Part shown: one piece after another, positions 24,727-33,351 of the stretch
Layout of the letters: every line of letters starts with the position of its first letter
Numbering within the stretch: position 1 is the first letter of the stretch
Origin: a virus
IMG/VR virus record: IMGVR_UViG_3300020439_002263
Span: 1-57,981 of that record
Strand: one strand, 5' to 3'
Length of the DNA: 57,981 nucleotides
Position numbers and translations under genes: made by a program
Notes under the pieces: model-generated
What the model was told of the DNA's origin: nothing
The model's input: the letters and a program-made list of their open reading frames with translations, nothing else
Databases searched by the model: none

Positions 24727-26266
24727 TAGATTCTCCTCTAGTTACTAAATCTGATATATTTTTAGCCAGAGCTCCAGACACTGGCCCGACTGCTTTATCC
24801 ATAATCTGTGCCGCCATCTGAGCCTGCTGTTCCTCAGCGATTAAACCCTCATCTTTCAGTAAACCATCGACGTCAACGTTATGTGCGGTAGCAAGCGTTT
24901 TAGCCACCTTCTCAACGTCGAAACGCTGAAGCGCCTGCGGACCCACAACCTGAGCCAGATCAGTAAAATAAGCGCGTAGTCGGTTGAGCTCATGGCCCCG
25001 TCCTAACGCGTCAAATCCCGTGACTATAACCGGCTCTATAGTATCCTGACCGTTCACTTTAGGAAGTATAGGGAACTCACCTGCTCGCCTCATCTGGGCT
25101 ATAAGCCGTTTAACGATAGGAAGCTGTAGTTCGCGAGAGAGAACTGTATATACACCGCCAAGGACGTCCTCTAGTTCCTGTGCCATAGCCCTAATTTCCT
25201 GAGCAGTCACACGCTCAGCATCGCGGATCATACCGCTTTGGAGAAGAAACGCGTTAGAAAGCCGTGACGTCAGCTCATCAGCGACCTCTTTAGAGACCCT
25301 GAAATCGGCGTATTTATCAAGCTGTAAGACGTCCACATCTTCTATTTTACCTGTAATTACGTCCCCCGACTCCGCTTCAACTAAGGCATCAACATCCGTC
25401 GTTGCGTTTGGGTGGACAAACAGTACGATTTTTCCGGCGGCAGCAGAGAAAGATAGAATAGCCTTGGAAATAACGTCTAAACCATGTAAATCTCCTATAT
25501 ACTCTTCTACTAGGCCCCGCCCATAGTCTTCATTCTCGACGGCAGTCCAACGAAGAAAAATAAAAGGTGACTCACTTACTTTATTCCGGCCTCTCGATTC
25601 AGGAACTTCGATGTCGTTGATCTCCTGAAAATACTCAACGAACTTGCCCCCATTTTTAAGCTCTATCTTTGTATAAACATCAACTTCTTCTCTACCGCTC
25701 TTCGGGCTCGGATCTACGGCACATGCCTTTCGCACGTCTTCTTTCAATGTAGAAGGATGTACAGTCTCCTTAATCACCGCTTCGGTAACGACCCCGTAGG
25801 CATCACGAACAACGCAATACTGATTCAGGCTATACATCCGCGCAGGCCCCTCAGTGGGGATAAGAAGTAAAGCGTTGCCGGTGACTATTAAGTGTTTAAG
25901 TACTTGGTGAAGGGTCACCCTGAAGTTGCTACTCTCGATGCGGCTCATGGCTCTGTTTTCAAGCTTTCGCAGCGCTTCCTCTACAGCATCGCGCTCAGCG
26001 CCTAACTCCTCTACCACTGAATCCGCGATCTGTAATCTAAAGAAAGACGTACCGGGCGGTAGCAGAGCCAGAAGAAGCTTAGACGCCAGATTATTCACTC
26101 CGAACGAGCCCAAAGACTGGTATGGAGTGGGTAGACTCGAATTTTCGTCAGAACCTTCCGGAGGCATAAGCGCCGGAATCGTTAAACGAGCGGCCTCCCG
26201 TGCCCGCCTTAGAACCCCACCCCGTTTGGTCTGTAAACTCTCCCACCGACTTTTTATACTAGCCAT
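24719..26266 (-). CDS. Portal (head-tail connector, T7 gp8-like)
   Basis: I chose the ATG at 26266, 6 nt after AGGAG. The 515-residue product has the gp8 family pattern: early RAREAARLTIPALMPPEG, then LGSFGVNNLASKLLLALLPP, PFIFLRWTAVENEDYGRG and the helical QSGMIRDAERVTAQEIRAM. T7 gp8 has 536 residues. Twelve copies form the portal ring through which DNA enters and leaves the head. Confidence 0.94.
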   Translation of the reverse strand: MASIKSRWESLQTKRGGVLRRAREAARLTIPALMPPEGSDENSSLPTPYQSLGSFGVNNLASKLLLALLPPGTSFFRLQIADSVVEELGAERDAVEEALRKLENRAMSRIESSNFRVTLHQVLKHLIVTGNALLLIPTEGPARMYSLNQYCVVRDAYGVVTEAVIKETVHPSTLKEDVRKACAVDPSPKSGREEVDVYTKIELKNGGKFVEYFQEINDIEVPESRGRNKVSESPFIFLRWTAVENEDYGRGLVEEYIGDLHGLDVISKAILSFSAAAGKIVLFVHPNATTDVDALVEAESGDVITGKIEDVDVLQLDKYADFRVSKEVADELTSRLSNAFLLQSGMIRDAERVTAQEIRAMAQELEDVLGGVYTVLSRELQLPIVKRLIAQMRRAGEFPILPKVNGQDTIEPVIVTGFDALGRGHELNRLRAYFTDLAQVVGPQALQRFDVEKVAKTLATAHNVDVDGLLKDEGLIAEEQQAQMAAQIMDKAVGPVSGALAKNISDLVTRGESNG

Positions 26267-26275
26267 GTACAACTC

Positions 26276-26635
26276 CTAGTACAGTCTTAGTCTCCCCAAA
26301 CCCGTGTCTTTACGATTTCCCCGACTGCGGCTATTGGGGTTACCTGAAGCAGGGACAGGTGTGGGTGATAGGGATTTTATTGGTTTGTTAACTAGAGGAT
26401 TAGAGCCCGGACGAGCGTTCCCTCGCGGCCCCAATGTCTGTGTACCCCTCTGCACCCCACCTCTACTACTAAAACCTACACCTAAACCTGTGTCGAGGGG
26501 GATGCGGAGAGAATTCCTACCGCTTCTCAGTGATCGTACTAGGGCTAGATCGCTTCTAGTATCATCCAAGTAGGGGTTCCTCATATACTGAGGCTCAGGG
26601 ATTTCTATCTTCTGTGGTTTCGGAGCGCCACACAT
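26276..26635 (-). CDS. Small virion or assembly protein with MCG start
   Basis: I chose the ATG at 26635, preceded by AAGGA at 6 nt. The 119-residue product begins MCGAPKPQKIEIPEPQYM. Its C-terminal half is Arg/Gly/Ser/Pro-rich (SGRNSLRIPLDTGLG...) and looks disordered. Proteins with a short MCG start occupy the gene 7.3 region just before the portal in several T7-like phages, where a tail-assembly or host-range role is known for T7 gp7.3. Assignment is by position only. Confidence 0.55.
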   Translation of the reverse strand: MCGAPKPQKIEIPEPQYMRNPYLDDTRSDLALVRSLRSGRNSLRIPLDTGLGVGFSSRGGVQRGTQTLGPRGNARPGSNPLVNKPIKSLSPTPVPASGNPNSRSRGNRKDTGLGRLRLY

Positions 26636-26819
26636 GTCGTTTCCTTGTGTTTTTATTTGTAGCTTCAAACCATTCTTGAAGGAACTCCACGACATCCACA
26701 GCCCCAGAGTACCTTAAATGTTCCTCATAACTTTCGTTAGATTTAATCCGTCTATCAGGATAAATCTTGACCAGTGTCGCTATTAAATCTTCAGTGTTCA
26801 AGGGGATAGGGTTCTGCAT
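26595..26819 (-). CDS. Hypothetical protein upstream of the head genes
   Basis: This is a 74-residue protein beginning MQNPIPLNTEDLIATLVKIY. The segment DVVEFLQEWFEATN is amphipathic helix and the C-terminus is basic. It overlaps the start of the MCG protein by 41 nt. The ATG has only a weak GGTG upstream. No family is recognised. Confidence 0.5.
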   Translation of the reverse strand: MQNPIPLNTEDLIATLVKIYPDRRIKSNESYEEHLRYSGAVDVVEFLQEWFEATNKNTRKRHVWRSETTEDRNP

Positions 26820-26968
26820 GAAATCACCATGTCTACGGGCCGCTGTCCGATCACGAACCGGCCTTTAAACACACCGCCATATAGTTCAATATCGAAGCCT
26901 ACTTGAGCTGGCGGAGACCTCGCGATGATACCTACCGTCAGTAGGCTAATACGCGTGTAGATGTTGAT
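26798..26968 (-). other. Open frame lacking a standard start
   Basis: A 56-codon frame without ATG reads, in its second half, like a beta-rich protein (VGFDIELYGGVFKGRFVIG). It ends 19 nt inside the next gene. A CTG at about codon 14, or internal GTGs, could start it, but no ribosome site is evident. It may be a real small gene with a rare start or chance. Confidence 0.25.
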
Positions 26969-26980
26969 TTAGGCTACTAA

Positions 26981-27032
26981 CAAAAGAAACGCCGCCCAAA
27001 GTCGGCGTCGGGCCGGAGATGTTATCTCCGGC
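26981..27032 (-). terminator. Two consecutive hairpins after exo and promoter copy 3
   Basis: Read leftward, GCCGGAGAT pairs with ATCTCCGGC (27032-27012). Then ACGCCG pairs with CGGCGT (27008-26989) and is followed by TTTCTTTTG. The second resembles an intrinsic terminator, but because it lies downstream of a phage promoter it may act partially or as an RNase III site. The gap 26820-27126 otherwise holds only a weak open frame. Confidence 0.6.
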
Positions 27033-27108
27033 GGGGTTTATAACCGTAGCCTAGGTAAGATAACCCGTTAATAAAAACCCAGCTACTAACTAGCAGTTTC
27101 GTGAGGGT

Positions 27109-27126
27109 TGTAAGGATGCACCCTAA
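27109..27126 (-). promoter_or_regulatory. Putative phage RNA polymerase promoter, copy 3
   Basis: TTAGGGTGCATCCTTACA begins immediately after the exonuclease stop codon and is identical to the copy at the terminase end. It would start the structural (class III) transcripts, a place where T7 has strong late promoters. Confidence 0.75.
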
Positions 27127-27897
27127 TTAATAAAGAAAGAAGGGTTCCCACAATTTAATCGTCTTCGTCTTGTAGTTATAATCATACCACCTGAGAATTC
27201 GGGAAAGCCTCGCTTGGTGTATGGCGTCAGCTTCAGTGAAGCCCTTAAGGCAATAAGCTTCAACGACAATATCCCACAGCTCTTCTCGCTCCGCACTTAT
27301 AACCTCCTCAGCGTAAACAGACTTAGGGCCTATTCCCGGACACCCGGGGTAACCATCAGTGCTATCTCCACACAGCGTCTGCCACATATGAAACCTATCC
27401 GCGTCCAGTTCACTAACCTCGATAACCCCTAGCTCCGCGTAGTTTGGGTTGTAAATCTTGGCCGGAATCGTGCGCATATCCTTATCCTCAGAGACTATTA
27501 CCTTCTCCCCCGGTATGATCCTAGGGTGCGTGGCGAGAATCCCCATAACGTCATCAGCCTCTAACCTAGGTCTGACGTATGATTCATATTTCTGGCCTAA
27601 GTAATCTTTAACGTAACTTAAGAGCACAGGCTTACTGATCTTCTCCCTGTTCTTTTTATAACTCGGTTCGAGCTGCTTACGGAAGTTCTGATGTGGATCC
27701 GTAAAACATATAACCACGGAGTCGGCTTTTAACACATCTGAGTATTCTTCAATCAGCTCATCCACACGTGCTCGTGCCGCTTGTTCGTCCACCGCGACCG
27801 CGAAGTCGCCATCCCCATTAAAATCATAGCGCTCTTCAGCGACTGCCGCTGTCTTATAAGCTATAATATCGGCGTCGAGAAGGATCGTCCTTCTCAT
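27127..27897 (-). CDS. 5'-3' exonuclease (T7 gp6-like)
   Basis: I chose the ATG at 27897: GGAGG lies 6 nt upstream and the ATG overlaps the holin stop (ATGA). The 256-residue product has the FEN/5' nuclease core: LLDADIIAY at the N-terminus, FRKQLEPSYKKNR (the arch region), RPRLEADDVMGILA and VIVSEDKDM with the metal-binding acids, then a GDSTDGYPGCPGIGPKSV helix-hairpin region. It removes RNA primers and degrades host DNA in T7. Confidence 0.93.
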   Translation of the reverse strand: MRRTILLDADIIAYKTAAVAEERYDFNGDGDFAVAVDEQAARARVDELIEEYSDVLKADSVVICFTDPHQNFRKQLEPSYKKNREKISKPVLLSYVKDYLGQKYESYVRPRLEADDVMGILATHPRIIPGEKVIVSEDKDMRTIPAKIYNPNYAELGVIEVSELDADRFHMWQTLCGDSTDGYPGCPGIGPKSVYAEEVISAEREELWDIVVEAYCLKGFTEADAIHQARLSRILRWYDYNYKTKTIKLWEPFFLY

Positions 27898-28304
27898 TTG
27901 CGGCCTCCGCCCAGTTGATTCATCCGCCACTCACCATATGCACGGTAGCCATAAACCGCAGCAATCATAACGGCTATCGCTGCCTGATACCAAACCGGAG
28001 TCTGCTCCAGGATCTGAAAGCCCCGCAGTATGTAATCGCTCAATCCGGGGATAAAACAGCCTATCATAGGAATTGAGAGTACAAGAGTCATATACTCATC
28101 TTTCCATCCGTTATTATTAAGAGCGTGTTGCTCCCACTTAGCTTCCTCAATTTTCCCCTGCTGAATTAAGTCCATAGCTCGGTTAAATCTAGCCTCCTCT
28201 AGTTTGTCCGCACGCTCTTTCTCCTTAGCTTTTTGTTCTTGTCTTTTTAGAAAATATTGTGGAACATAGCCTATAATACTACGAACAAGACTCAACCATC
28301 CCAT
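27894..28304 (-). CDS. Holin-like membrane protein (GTA three-span type)
   Basis: This 136-residue protein starts at an ATG 6 nt after AGGAG. The N-terminal half is a charged helix (KRQEQKAKEKERADKLEEAR). The motif WKDEYMTLVLSIPMIGCF and the later TPVWYQAAIAVMIAAVYGYR match the three-transmembrane holin family found in gene transfer agents and many phages. It should form the lesion that releases the amidase. Its place between DNA polymerase and exonuclease is unusual, since T7 has its holin near the terminase genes. Confidence 0.7.
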   Translation of the reverse strand: MGWLSLVRSIIGYVPQYFLKRQEQKAKEKERADKLEEARFNRAMDLIQQGKIEEAKWEQHALNNNGWKDEYMTLVLSIPMIGCFIPGLSDYILRGFQILEQTPVWYQAAIAVMIAAVYGYRAYGEWRMNQLGGGRK

Positions 28305-28827
28305 GGCTTTCTCCTATAGCACCTATTAAACGTCCCTTAGTGTTAGCTTTAATGTGTTTTAATTGAGCCGAGACAGAAGGGGCCTCTTCCTTCCGCCGAG
28401 TACTAGGTAAGTTACACCAATAATAGAGGATAGAAGCTTGGTCCCGCTTGAGCATTAAATGAGGTAAAACAGTGTATAATACGCTCCTCAAGTCGCGGAG
28501 AGCAGCAACTTCCCAAGTATGGACTACCTGTCCTGTAGAACGACGGTAGGTATAGAATCTGCCTCCATAAAGCTGCGCTATAAGCGACAATAACGCGTGC
28601 TCCCGTTTACCGATCATACTAACTGCCAATCGAGGGCGGTAGGAAGTCTTCGATTTATACAATCCCAGACTTCCTTCCCCGTCTATTAACCCACCTAAAT
28701 ACGCATTAGTGAGTCTCAGCCCACGAGGTCCCGATAGCGTAATCTCCTGCAAGGGGACACCGTAAGTTAAAATGCCTTCCGGCCTCCCTGATCGAGGCGG
28801 CCGCCATTCGTCCGACAAACTCGGCAA
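28279..28827 (-). CDS. LAGLIDADG-type homing endonuclease overlapping the DNA polymerase end
   Basis: The frame spans up to 182 codons. The motif LGGLIDGEGSLGLYK is the LAGLIDADG core with its acidic residue, followed by the usual beta-strand pattern (RPRLAVSMIGKRE, HTWEVAALRDL, LPHLMLKRDQA). One motif only means it would act as a homodimer. The open frame overlaps the last 120 nt of the polymerase gene in another register. The true start is unclear: an AGGAG lies near 28752, but no ATG follows between it and the motif, so translation may begin at 28827 or a rare codon. It could promote its own spread by cutting related polymerase genes. Confidence 0.75.
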   Translation of the reverse strand: MPSLSDEWRPPRSGRPEGILTYGVPLQEITLSGPRGLRLTNAYLGGLIDGEGSLGLYKSKTSYRPRLAVSMIGKREHALLSLIAQLYGGRFYTYRRSTGQVVHTWEVAALRDLRSVLYTVLPHLMLKRDQASILYYWCNLPSTRRKEEAPSVSAQLKHIKANTKGRLIGAIGESHGMVESCS

Positions 28828-30691
28828 CGTCTTCGTCTACCTCCATTTGAAATTCGTCGTGAATATTGCCACAGAACTCGTATTCTTCTCCGGGCGTTAA
28901 ACCTACCCGCTGGAGCAAATCGTCAAGAATAATAAGAGCTTTCTTCATCACCACGGCTCCTCCGCTTTGTAGTAAAGCGTTGGGCGCCGAATGCTCAGAC
29001 CTAATGTGGATATGACGGCCATCAAGCCCGATGAGGTATCCGCGCCGTGCGGCCTTCTTAACGGCCTCAATGAAATTACCCAGTGCCGGTAGGTTCTTCG
29101 CTACATTATCTCTAGTTTTCTTCCCCATACGCGCAATCGCGGCATCCCGCTTCTTACCTTTAGGGTAGGTTTCATAGAACCTCTTACGTCCCTCTTCGCT
29201 TAAGTCACCGAGCGCGATACGGCCCAGTTTATGATTACCCGCACCGTAGATCATAGCGTAAAACCATGTCTTCGCGTTGTCCCTCGAATTGAAGCCTAAC
29301 GCCTTTTGGTTTAGCGTATGAGCATCCGTGCCATCCTCTTTATTACCTTCGGTCACTGCTCTAACGTAGTCACCATTATCCCACTTAGCCATGTAGTGCG
29401 CGAGTAGCCGGAGCTCTAGTCCTTCCGCATCACATCCTACCAGCTTTTTACCAGTAGGAACCGTGAACAACCTACGACAAGCTTCCCCGTAAGGCGCCCG
29501 TGAAGCCGGTACCTGAGCGATGTTAGGTTCAAAGTGTGTCATCCGACCGGTTACGGCGCCGTTAGGGTTTACTCGTCCATGTATACGAGAGTTCGGTTTC
29601 ACGACCTTCAACCACGCCTGCGTCCCCTCAGCAACTTGTCCTAAGCGTTTCTCAACCATAAGATACTCTGACAACAGTTTCGCCTCATCCCACGGAAGAG
29701 AGGACAAAACCGTCTCGTCTACTTTCGGTTTCCCTGACTCCGTGAATTCATCCGGTTTCCACTTGAAGAGTTTAATCAACCTATCGGCAATATGATCTCT
29801 GGACCCCGGATTAAACTCCACAAGTTTTAACTTAGTCATCGGACATCCTGTAGTGTACCCCAAACGGGCGTTATCCCGTTTTGGAATAAAAGGCTTTGAA
29901 CCTACACGGACATAAAAAGGGGGGAATGTCTCCCTGAGTATTTGCTCTAGCTCTAGCTTCTTAAGTTGAAGTTCTTTAGTCAACCGCTCCGCAGCTTCAA
30001 CATCAAATAACCAGCCGTTCCTCTCCTGCCGTGTAATAATCGAAGCAACGGCATGTTCGATACTTAAGCACTCTTCCGAATAGTTCTTTCCGTCGAAGTG
30101 TTTTAAAACATATACACTCGTTCTGACGTCTTGCATGCAGTATTCGTCCATGTCCTTGATGAACGGCACGGTCTTCCATGTATACTTCTTACCAGTCCGA
30201 GGGTTAATGTAATGATCAGGGCTAAAATCATCTTTCAGAGGTCCGCCTAGCCGCATTCCCCAAGCTTCGAGTTTATGTGATCCAGCTAACCCCTTCCCGA
30301 AGAACGCATCGCTGAGACGACCGCGACGTCTCATAGCGAAATCTAAATCTTTTAGGTTAGCATACATAACACGAGACATCACTAAGGTGTCTCTAATTGA
30401 GACGCCATCTTTAGGCTTCCAGTCGGGATAAACCGCCTTAATCGCTGGAATATCATAATTTATAATGTTATGTCCCGCTAAGACATCGCCAGAAGCTAAG
30501 TGTTTTAAGCCGTCGCATATCGTCCCAGTTCTAGCCGTAGGTTCTTCCGTAAATCCCCCGGCTAAATCCTGATAGTGACTATAATCTGTGTAACGATATT
30601 CTTCATCAGTGTTTAGGTCTATAATGTTTATACAATATATTTTTGTAATATCATCAATAAGGCCATCCGCCTCTATGTCAAACACCAACAC
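28706..30691 (-). CDS. Family A DNA polymerase (T7 gp5-like)
   Basis: I chose the GTG at 30691, with AGGAG 7 nt upstream, rather than the first in-frame ATG. The 661-residue product has the 3'-5' exonuclease motifs FDIEADG, GHNIINYDIPAI and QDVRTSVYVL. Its polymerase motifs are A (GCDAEGLELRLLAH), B (RDNAKTWFYAMIYGAG) and C (NIHDEFQMEV). It replicates the phage genome with the primase-helicase. T7 gp5 has 704 residues and a thioredoxin-binding loop; whether that loop exists here needs an alignment. Confidence 0.96.
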   Translation of the reverse strand: MLVFDIEADGLIDDITKIYCINIIDLNTDEEYRYTDYSHYQDLAGGFTEEPTARTGTICDGLKHLASGDVLAGHNIINYDIPAIKAVYPDWKPKDGVSIRDTLVMSRVMYANLKDLDFAMRRRGRLSDAFFGKGLAGSHKLEAWGMRLGGPLKDDFSPDHYINPRTGKKYTWKTVPFIKDMDEYCMQDVRTSVYVLKHFDGKNYSEECLSIEHAVASIITRQERNGWLFDVEAAERLTKELQLKKLELEQILRETFPPFYVRVGSKPFIPKRDNARLGYTTGCPMTKLKLVEFNPGSRDHIADRLIKLFKWKPDEFTESGKPKVDETVLSSLPWDEAKLLSEYLMVEKRLGQVAEGTQAWLKVVKPNSRIHGRVNPNGAVTGRMTHFEPNIAQVPASRAPYGEACRRLFTVPTGKKLVGCDAEGLELRLLAHYMAKWDNGDYVRAVTEGNKEDGTDAHTLNQKALGFNSRDNAKTWFYAMIYGAGNHKLGRIALGDLSEEGRKRFYETYPKGKKRDAAIARMGKKTRDNVAKNLPALGNFIEAVKKAARRGYLIGLDGRHIHIRSEHSAPNALLQSGGAVVMKKALIILDDLLQRVGLTPGEEYEFCGNIHDEFQMEVDEDVAEFVGRMAAASIREAGRHFNLRCPLAGDYAIGTSWAETH

Positions 30692-30728
30692 AACGTTTCT
30701 CCTATAAGAAAGCCGCCGTGAGGCGGCC

Positions 30729-31286
30729 TCAAGCTGCGCGTGTCTCACCCACGCCCAGTAAACGGGAGCTAGTAGCTAGAAACTCCTCTAAACTACCGTT
30801 ATTGTGGATATTAATGTCAACAAGACGATGTGATATTCCCAGCTCACTCACGTGAGCTGATGCGTGCGCCACGCCGATTCTATGGATCTGAACAATCGTA
30901 CCTCCTTTGCTCTTCAGCCACTGCGCCTCGTTAGAGAAGCGTATATCCGGCACAACGATTTTTAAACCGGTCTTATTAATTAGATCTCGGTTAATTCGAT
31001 CTTCAAGTAGTCTGATCCATAGATCCTCACCCACCAAACGACGACCCCATTCAGTACCTAACGTCTGAGCTAGCTGACGTGGGGACACCCCCGTAAGGCG
31101 GTGCTTCGTCTCTTTCCATTTCCTATCTTCCCACATGGCCATGTTCCACCCAAACATGGCGTTAATGGCCTGCTTCAATGGCGTAGAAAGGGTGTATTTA
31201 GTAAATCCATGCTTAGCCACTAAGTAATCCGCGAGCGTGTCTTTACCAGACCCCGCCCGGCCAGTTATCCCAACGAATTTATCCAT
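30729..31286 (-). CDS. Deoxynucleoside monophosphate kinase
   Basis: This 185-residue protein has a P-loop at 9-16 (GRAGSGKDT), then STPLKQAINAMFGWN and a lid-like RKWKETKHRLTGVSPRQLAQ with TEWGRRL, the pattern of phage dNMP kinases (T4 gene 1, T5). It phosphorylates dNMPs from host DNA breakdown to support replication. It lies between primase-helicase and DNA polymerase. Confidence 0.88.
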   Translation of the reverse strand: MDKFVGITGRAGSGKDTLADYLVAKHGFTKYTLSTPLKQAINAMFGWNMAMWEDRKWKETKHRLTGVSPRQLAQTLGTEWGRRLVGEDLWIRLLEDRINRDLINKTGLKIVVPDIRFSNEAQWLKSKGGTIVQIHRIGVAHASAHVSELGISHRLVDINIHNNGSLEEFLATSSRLLGVGETRAA

Positions 31287-31297
31287 GCTATATCACC

Positions 31298-32962
31298 TTA
31301 ATATTCTAAGATACTATCGCTTCCCATGGGATGCTTACCTTTGGACACCGCGCTAAATGAACCGTCTGGAAGTAGTCTACCAGTACCACGATCGTAGACT
31401 AAGCGGTCTGCCAATCCTAAGTCGCCGAACATCCTATTCTTAAGAACCCTGGCTCTGCTTATATCGCACTCGTCTTCGTCTTGCTGATCACGCTCTAGGG
31501 CAATTATTGTGTCACTCAGTTGTTCGAGGGCTGCCGATCCCCGTAAGTCGCTGAGAGACACCTGTCCCCCCTCATTAAACGACTTTTTATTGTTTGGCCT
31601 CTTTAAGTGAACGATCGCAATTACACCTACGCCTGTACGCTCAATGAACGAGCGCAGTCTAGTCATTAAACGGTCGATATCTTTACGCTCTCCCTCCCCA
31701 GTACCTTCTTGATCAGCTACAACCATTGAGATATGGTCAAGGATAATAAAATCACACCTTTGACCTATCGCCATATAATTAAGCTTAGACACAAGTGTAT
31801 CGGACTCTAACGAGCCGAAGTGGTCATAAAAAAATACCCGCCCAGATAGTTTATCTATCGTCTCCCTGTACTGATCCGCCGTAAGCTTCTTAGGGTTAAT
31901 CATCAGTTCGCCCAGCGGTACTGCATGATCAATAGCTACATATCCGCGAGCGGTCTTCTGCACCGACTCTTCCAAATAGACATTTCCTACGTTAAGACCA
32001 TGAACAGCCGTTAGGTGATACCCCAGCTCCCTAGCCATCGTGGATTTCCCAATACCAGAACCTGCTGTTAAGAGAAGAAGTTCCCTCTTCCGTATCCCCC
32101 TAGTCTTTTCATTTATAACCGGGTAGGGAGTGGGATACCCCTGATCACCTTCATCCATCAGGTAATCAACACTAATTTCATCCAACGCCACTATACCGTC
32201 TGGACGATACTCTTTAGCCTCCCAGAGCGCGTTTATGAGCTCTTTAGCGAGTCCCTGTAACAAACATTCATTAGGGTCCTTCTCCGGTAAATAAGCGATA
32301 TAACCCTTCCCCGGCGAGAGAAGAGAGGCGCACTCTCTAGCTGCCGCAGCTCCCGGTTCATCCATATCAAATGCAAAGATAACTCGGTCAAACCGCTCTA
32401 CCCATTCTATCTCTTTAGCAATCGCCTTGGCTGCGGCCTGAGCGCCGTTCGGCACTGAGACCACTGGCCATTTATTACCCTGCAATTGCGACACGGTCAA
32501 AGCGTCTATCTCGCCTTCAGTAATGACTAGACGTTTACCTCCATTCCCCCAGAGATGTTGGCCGAACAAGCCTACCTCTTTGGGCTGCCCCAAAAACTTA
32601 AACCTTTTACCGGGAAATCTAAGCTTCTGAGCTATCACACCGGAGTCTTTCCTGTAATTAGCTATTTGGACAGGCTTACCCTCATACTTACCTACTTGAT
32701 AGCCAAAAAGGCGACATGTTTCCTCCGAAATACCGCGCTTAGCGAGGGAGCGGTATTCGCCGTCCACGATTAACCTCTTACCCATCTTCCCGCTGTGGCG
32801 AGTTTTAGTCCGACCGCCATCTAAACTGTTAATATGATAGCCGCAAGCAAAACAGTGAGCATGGCCGTCGCTGTAGACGACCAGATTATCCCCACTGCTA
32901 TCGCCACCCTTTGATGCACACTCAGGACATTGCTCCTTCCAACTAACGACTGAATCAATCAT
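31298..32962 (-). CDS. Primase-helicase (T7 gp4-like)
   Basis: This 554-residue protein is close to the 566 of T7 gp4A. A zinc-binding domain begins CPECASKGG with a second pair HCFACG near 35-40. The TOPRIM primase core has VITEGEIDALTVSQL and FAFDMDEPG. The RecA-like helicase domain has Walker A TAGSGIGKSTMA and the IILDHISMVV segment. The acidic tail (...SILEY) suits polymerase contact. The ATG overlaps the stop of the basic micro-ORF (ATGA). Confidence 0.95.
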   Translation of the reverse strand: MIDSVVSWKEQCPECASKGGDSSGDNLVVYSDGHAHCFACGYHINSLDGGRTKTRHSGKMGKRLIVDGEYRSLAKRGISEETCRLFGYQVGKYEGKPVQIANYRKDSGVIAQKLRFPGKRFKFLGQPKEVGLFGQHLWGNGGKRLVITEGEIDALTVSQLQGNKWPVVSVPNGAQAAAKAIAKEIEWVERFDRVIFAFDMDEPGAAAARECASLLSPGKGYIAYLPEKDPNECLLQGLAKELINALWEAKEYRPDGIVALDEISVDYLMDEGDQGYPTPYPVINEKTRGIRKRELLLLTAGSGIGKSTMARELGYHLTAVHGLNVGNVYLEESVQKTARGYVAIDHAVPLGELMINPKKLTADQYRETIDKLSGRVFFYDHFGSLESDTLVSKLNYMAIGQRCDFIILDHISMVVADQEGTGEGERKDIDRLMTRLRSFIERTGVGVIAIVHLKRPNNKKSFNEGGQVSLSDLRGSAALEQLSDTIIALERDQQDEDECDISRARVLKNRMFGDLGLADRLVYDRGTGRLLPDGSFSAVSKGKHPMGSDSILEY

Positions 32963-33117
32963 TTTCTACTAACGCCCTTTGATAATCTACGCCCCCTGAG
33001 AACAGTCCAAGCAGGTTCCTTAACAATACCTAAACCCTTCCTAGGTTTAAAACCTACCGCCTCGAATGCTAATCGCAACGCCGTAGGACGCCGCAAAATG
33101 TATTTACGCTGTGCCAT
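32959..33117 (-). CDS. 52-residue basic protein
   Basis: The ATG lies right after the HTH gene stop, with GAGAGGG 8 nt upstream, and the stop overlaps the primase start. The product begins MAQRKYILRRPTALRLAFEA and contains about a quarter Lys/Arg. Tight coupling on both sides supports a real gene. It may bind nucleic acid. No family is recognised. Confidence 0.6.
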   Translation of the reverse strand: MAQRKYILRRPTALRLAFEAVGFKPRKGLGIVKEPAWTVLRGRRLSKGVSRK

Positions 33118-33118
33118 G

Positions 33119-33331
33119 TCAACAACCCTCTCCCTCGAATGCCAACGAGTATCTAGCGTAGCGCTGACCTAGCAAGTCGCGTTTTAGTACCCGCTGTATC
33201 TTATGTCCTTCCTGTCGTAGAACAGAGATACGTTTCGGAAGATCACGAATTCTATATAAATCTTCTGCTTCCCTCCCGGATAGGCTACCAACCTCTTTGA
33301 GATGTCTTAATACAATCTCTTCCTGTCTCAT
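33119..33331 (-). CDS. Small winged-helix protein (HTH_39-like)
   Basis: I chose the ATG at 33331, 6 nt after AAGGAG. The 70-residue product is one compact domain: EIVLRHLKEVGSLSGREAED, then RIRDLPKRISVLRQEGHKIQ and a wing. This matches small phage helix-turn-helix proteins that often sit in replication modules. Its DNA target and role are unknown; a T7 gene 2-like host-directed role is only speculation. Confidence 0.75.
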   Translation of the reverse strand: MRQEEIVLRHLKEVGSLSGREAEDLYRIRDLPKRISVLRQEGHKIQRVLKRDLLGQRYARYSLAFEGEGC

Positions 33332-33351
33332 ACACAACTCCTTAGCGAAGA

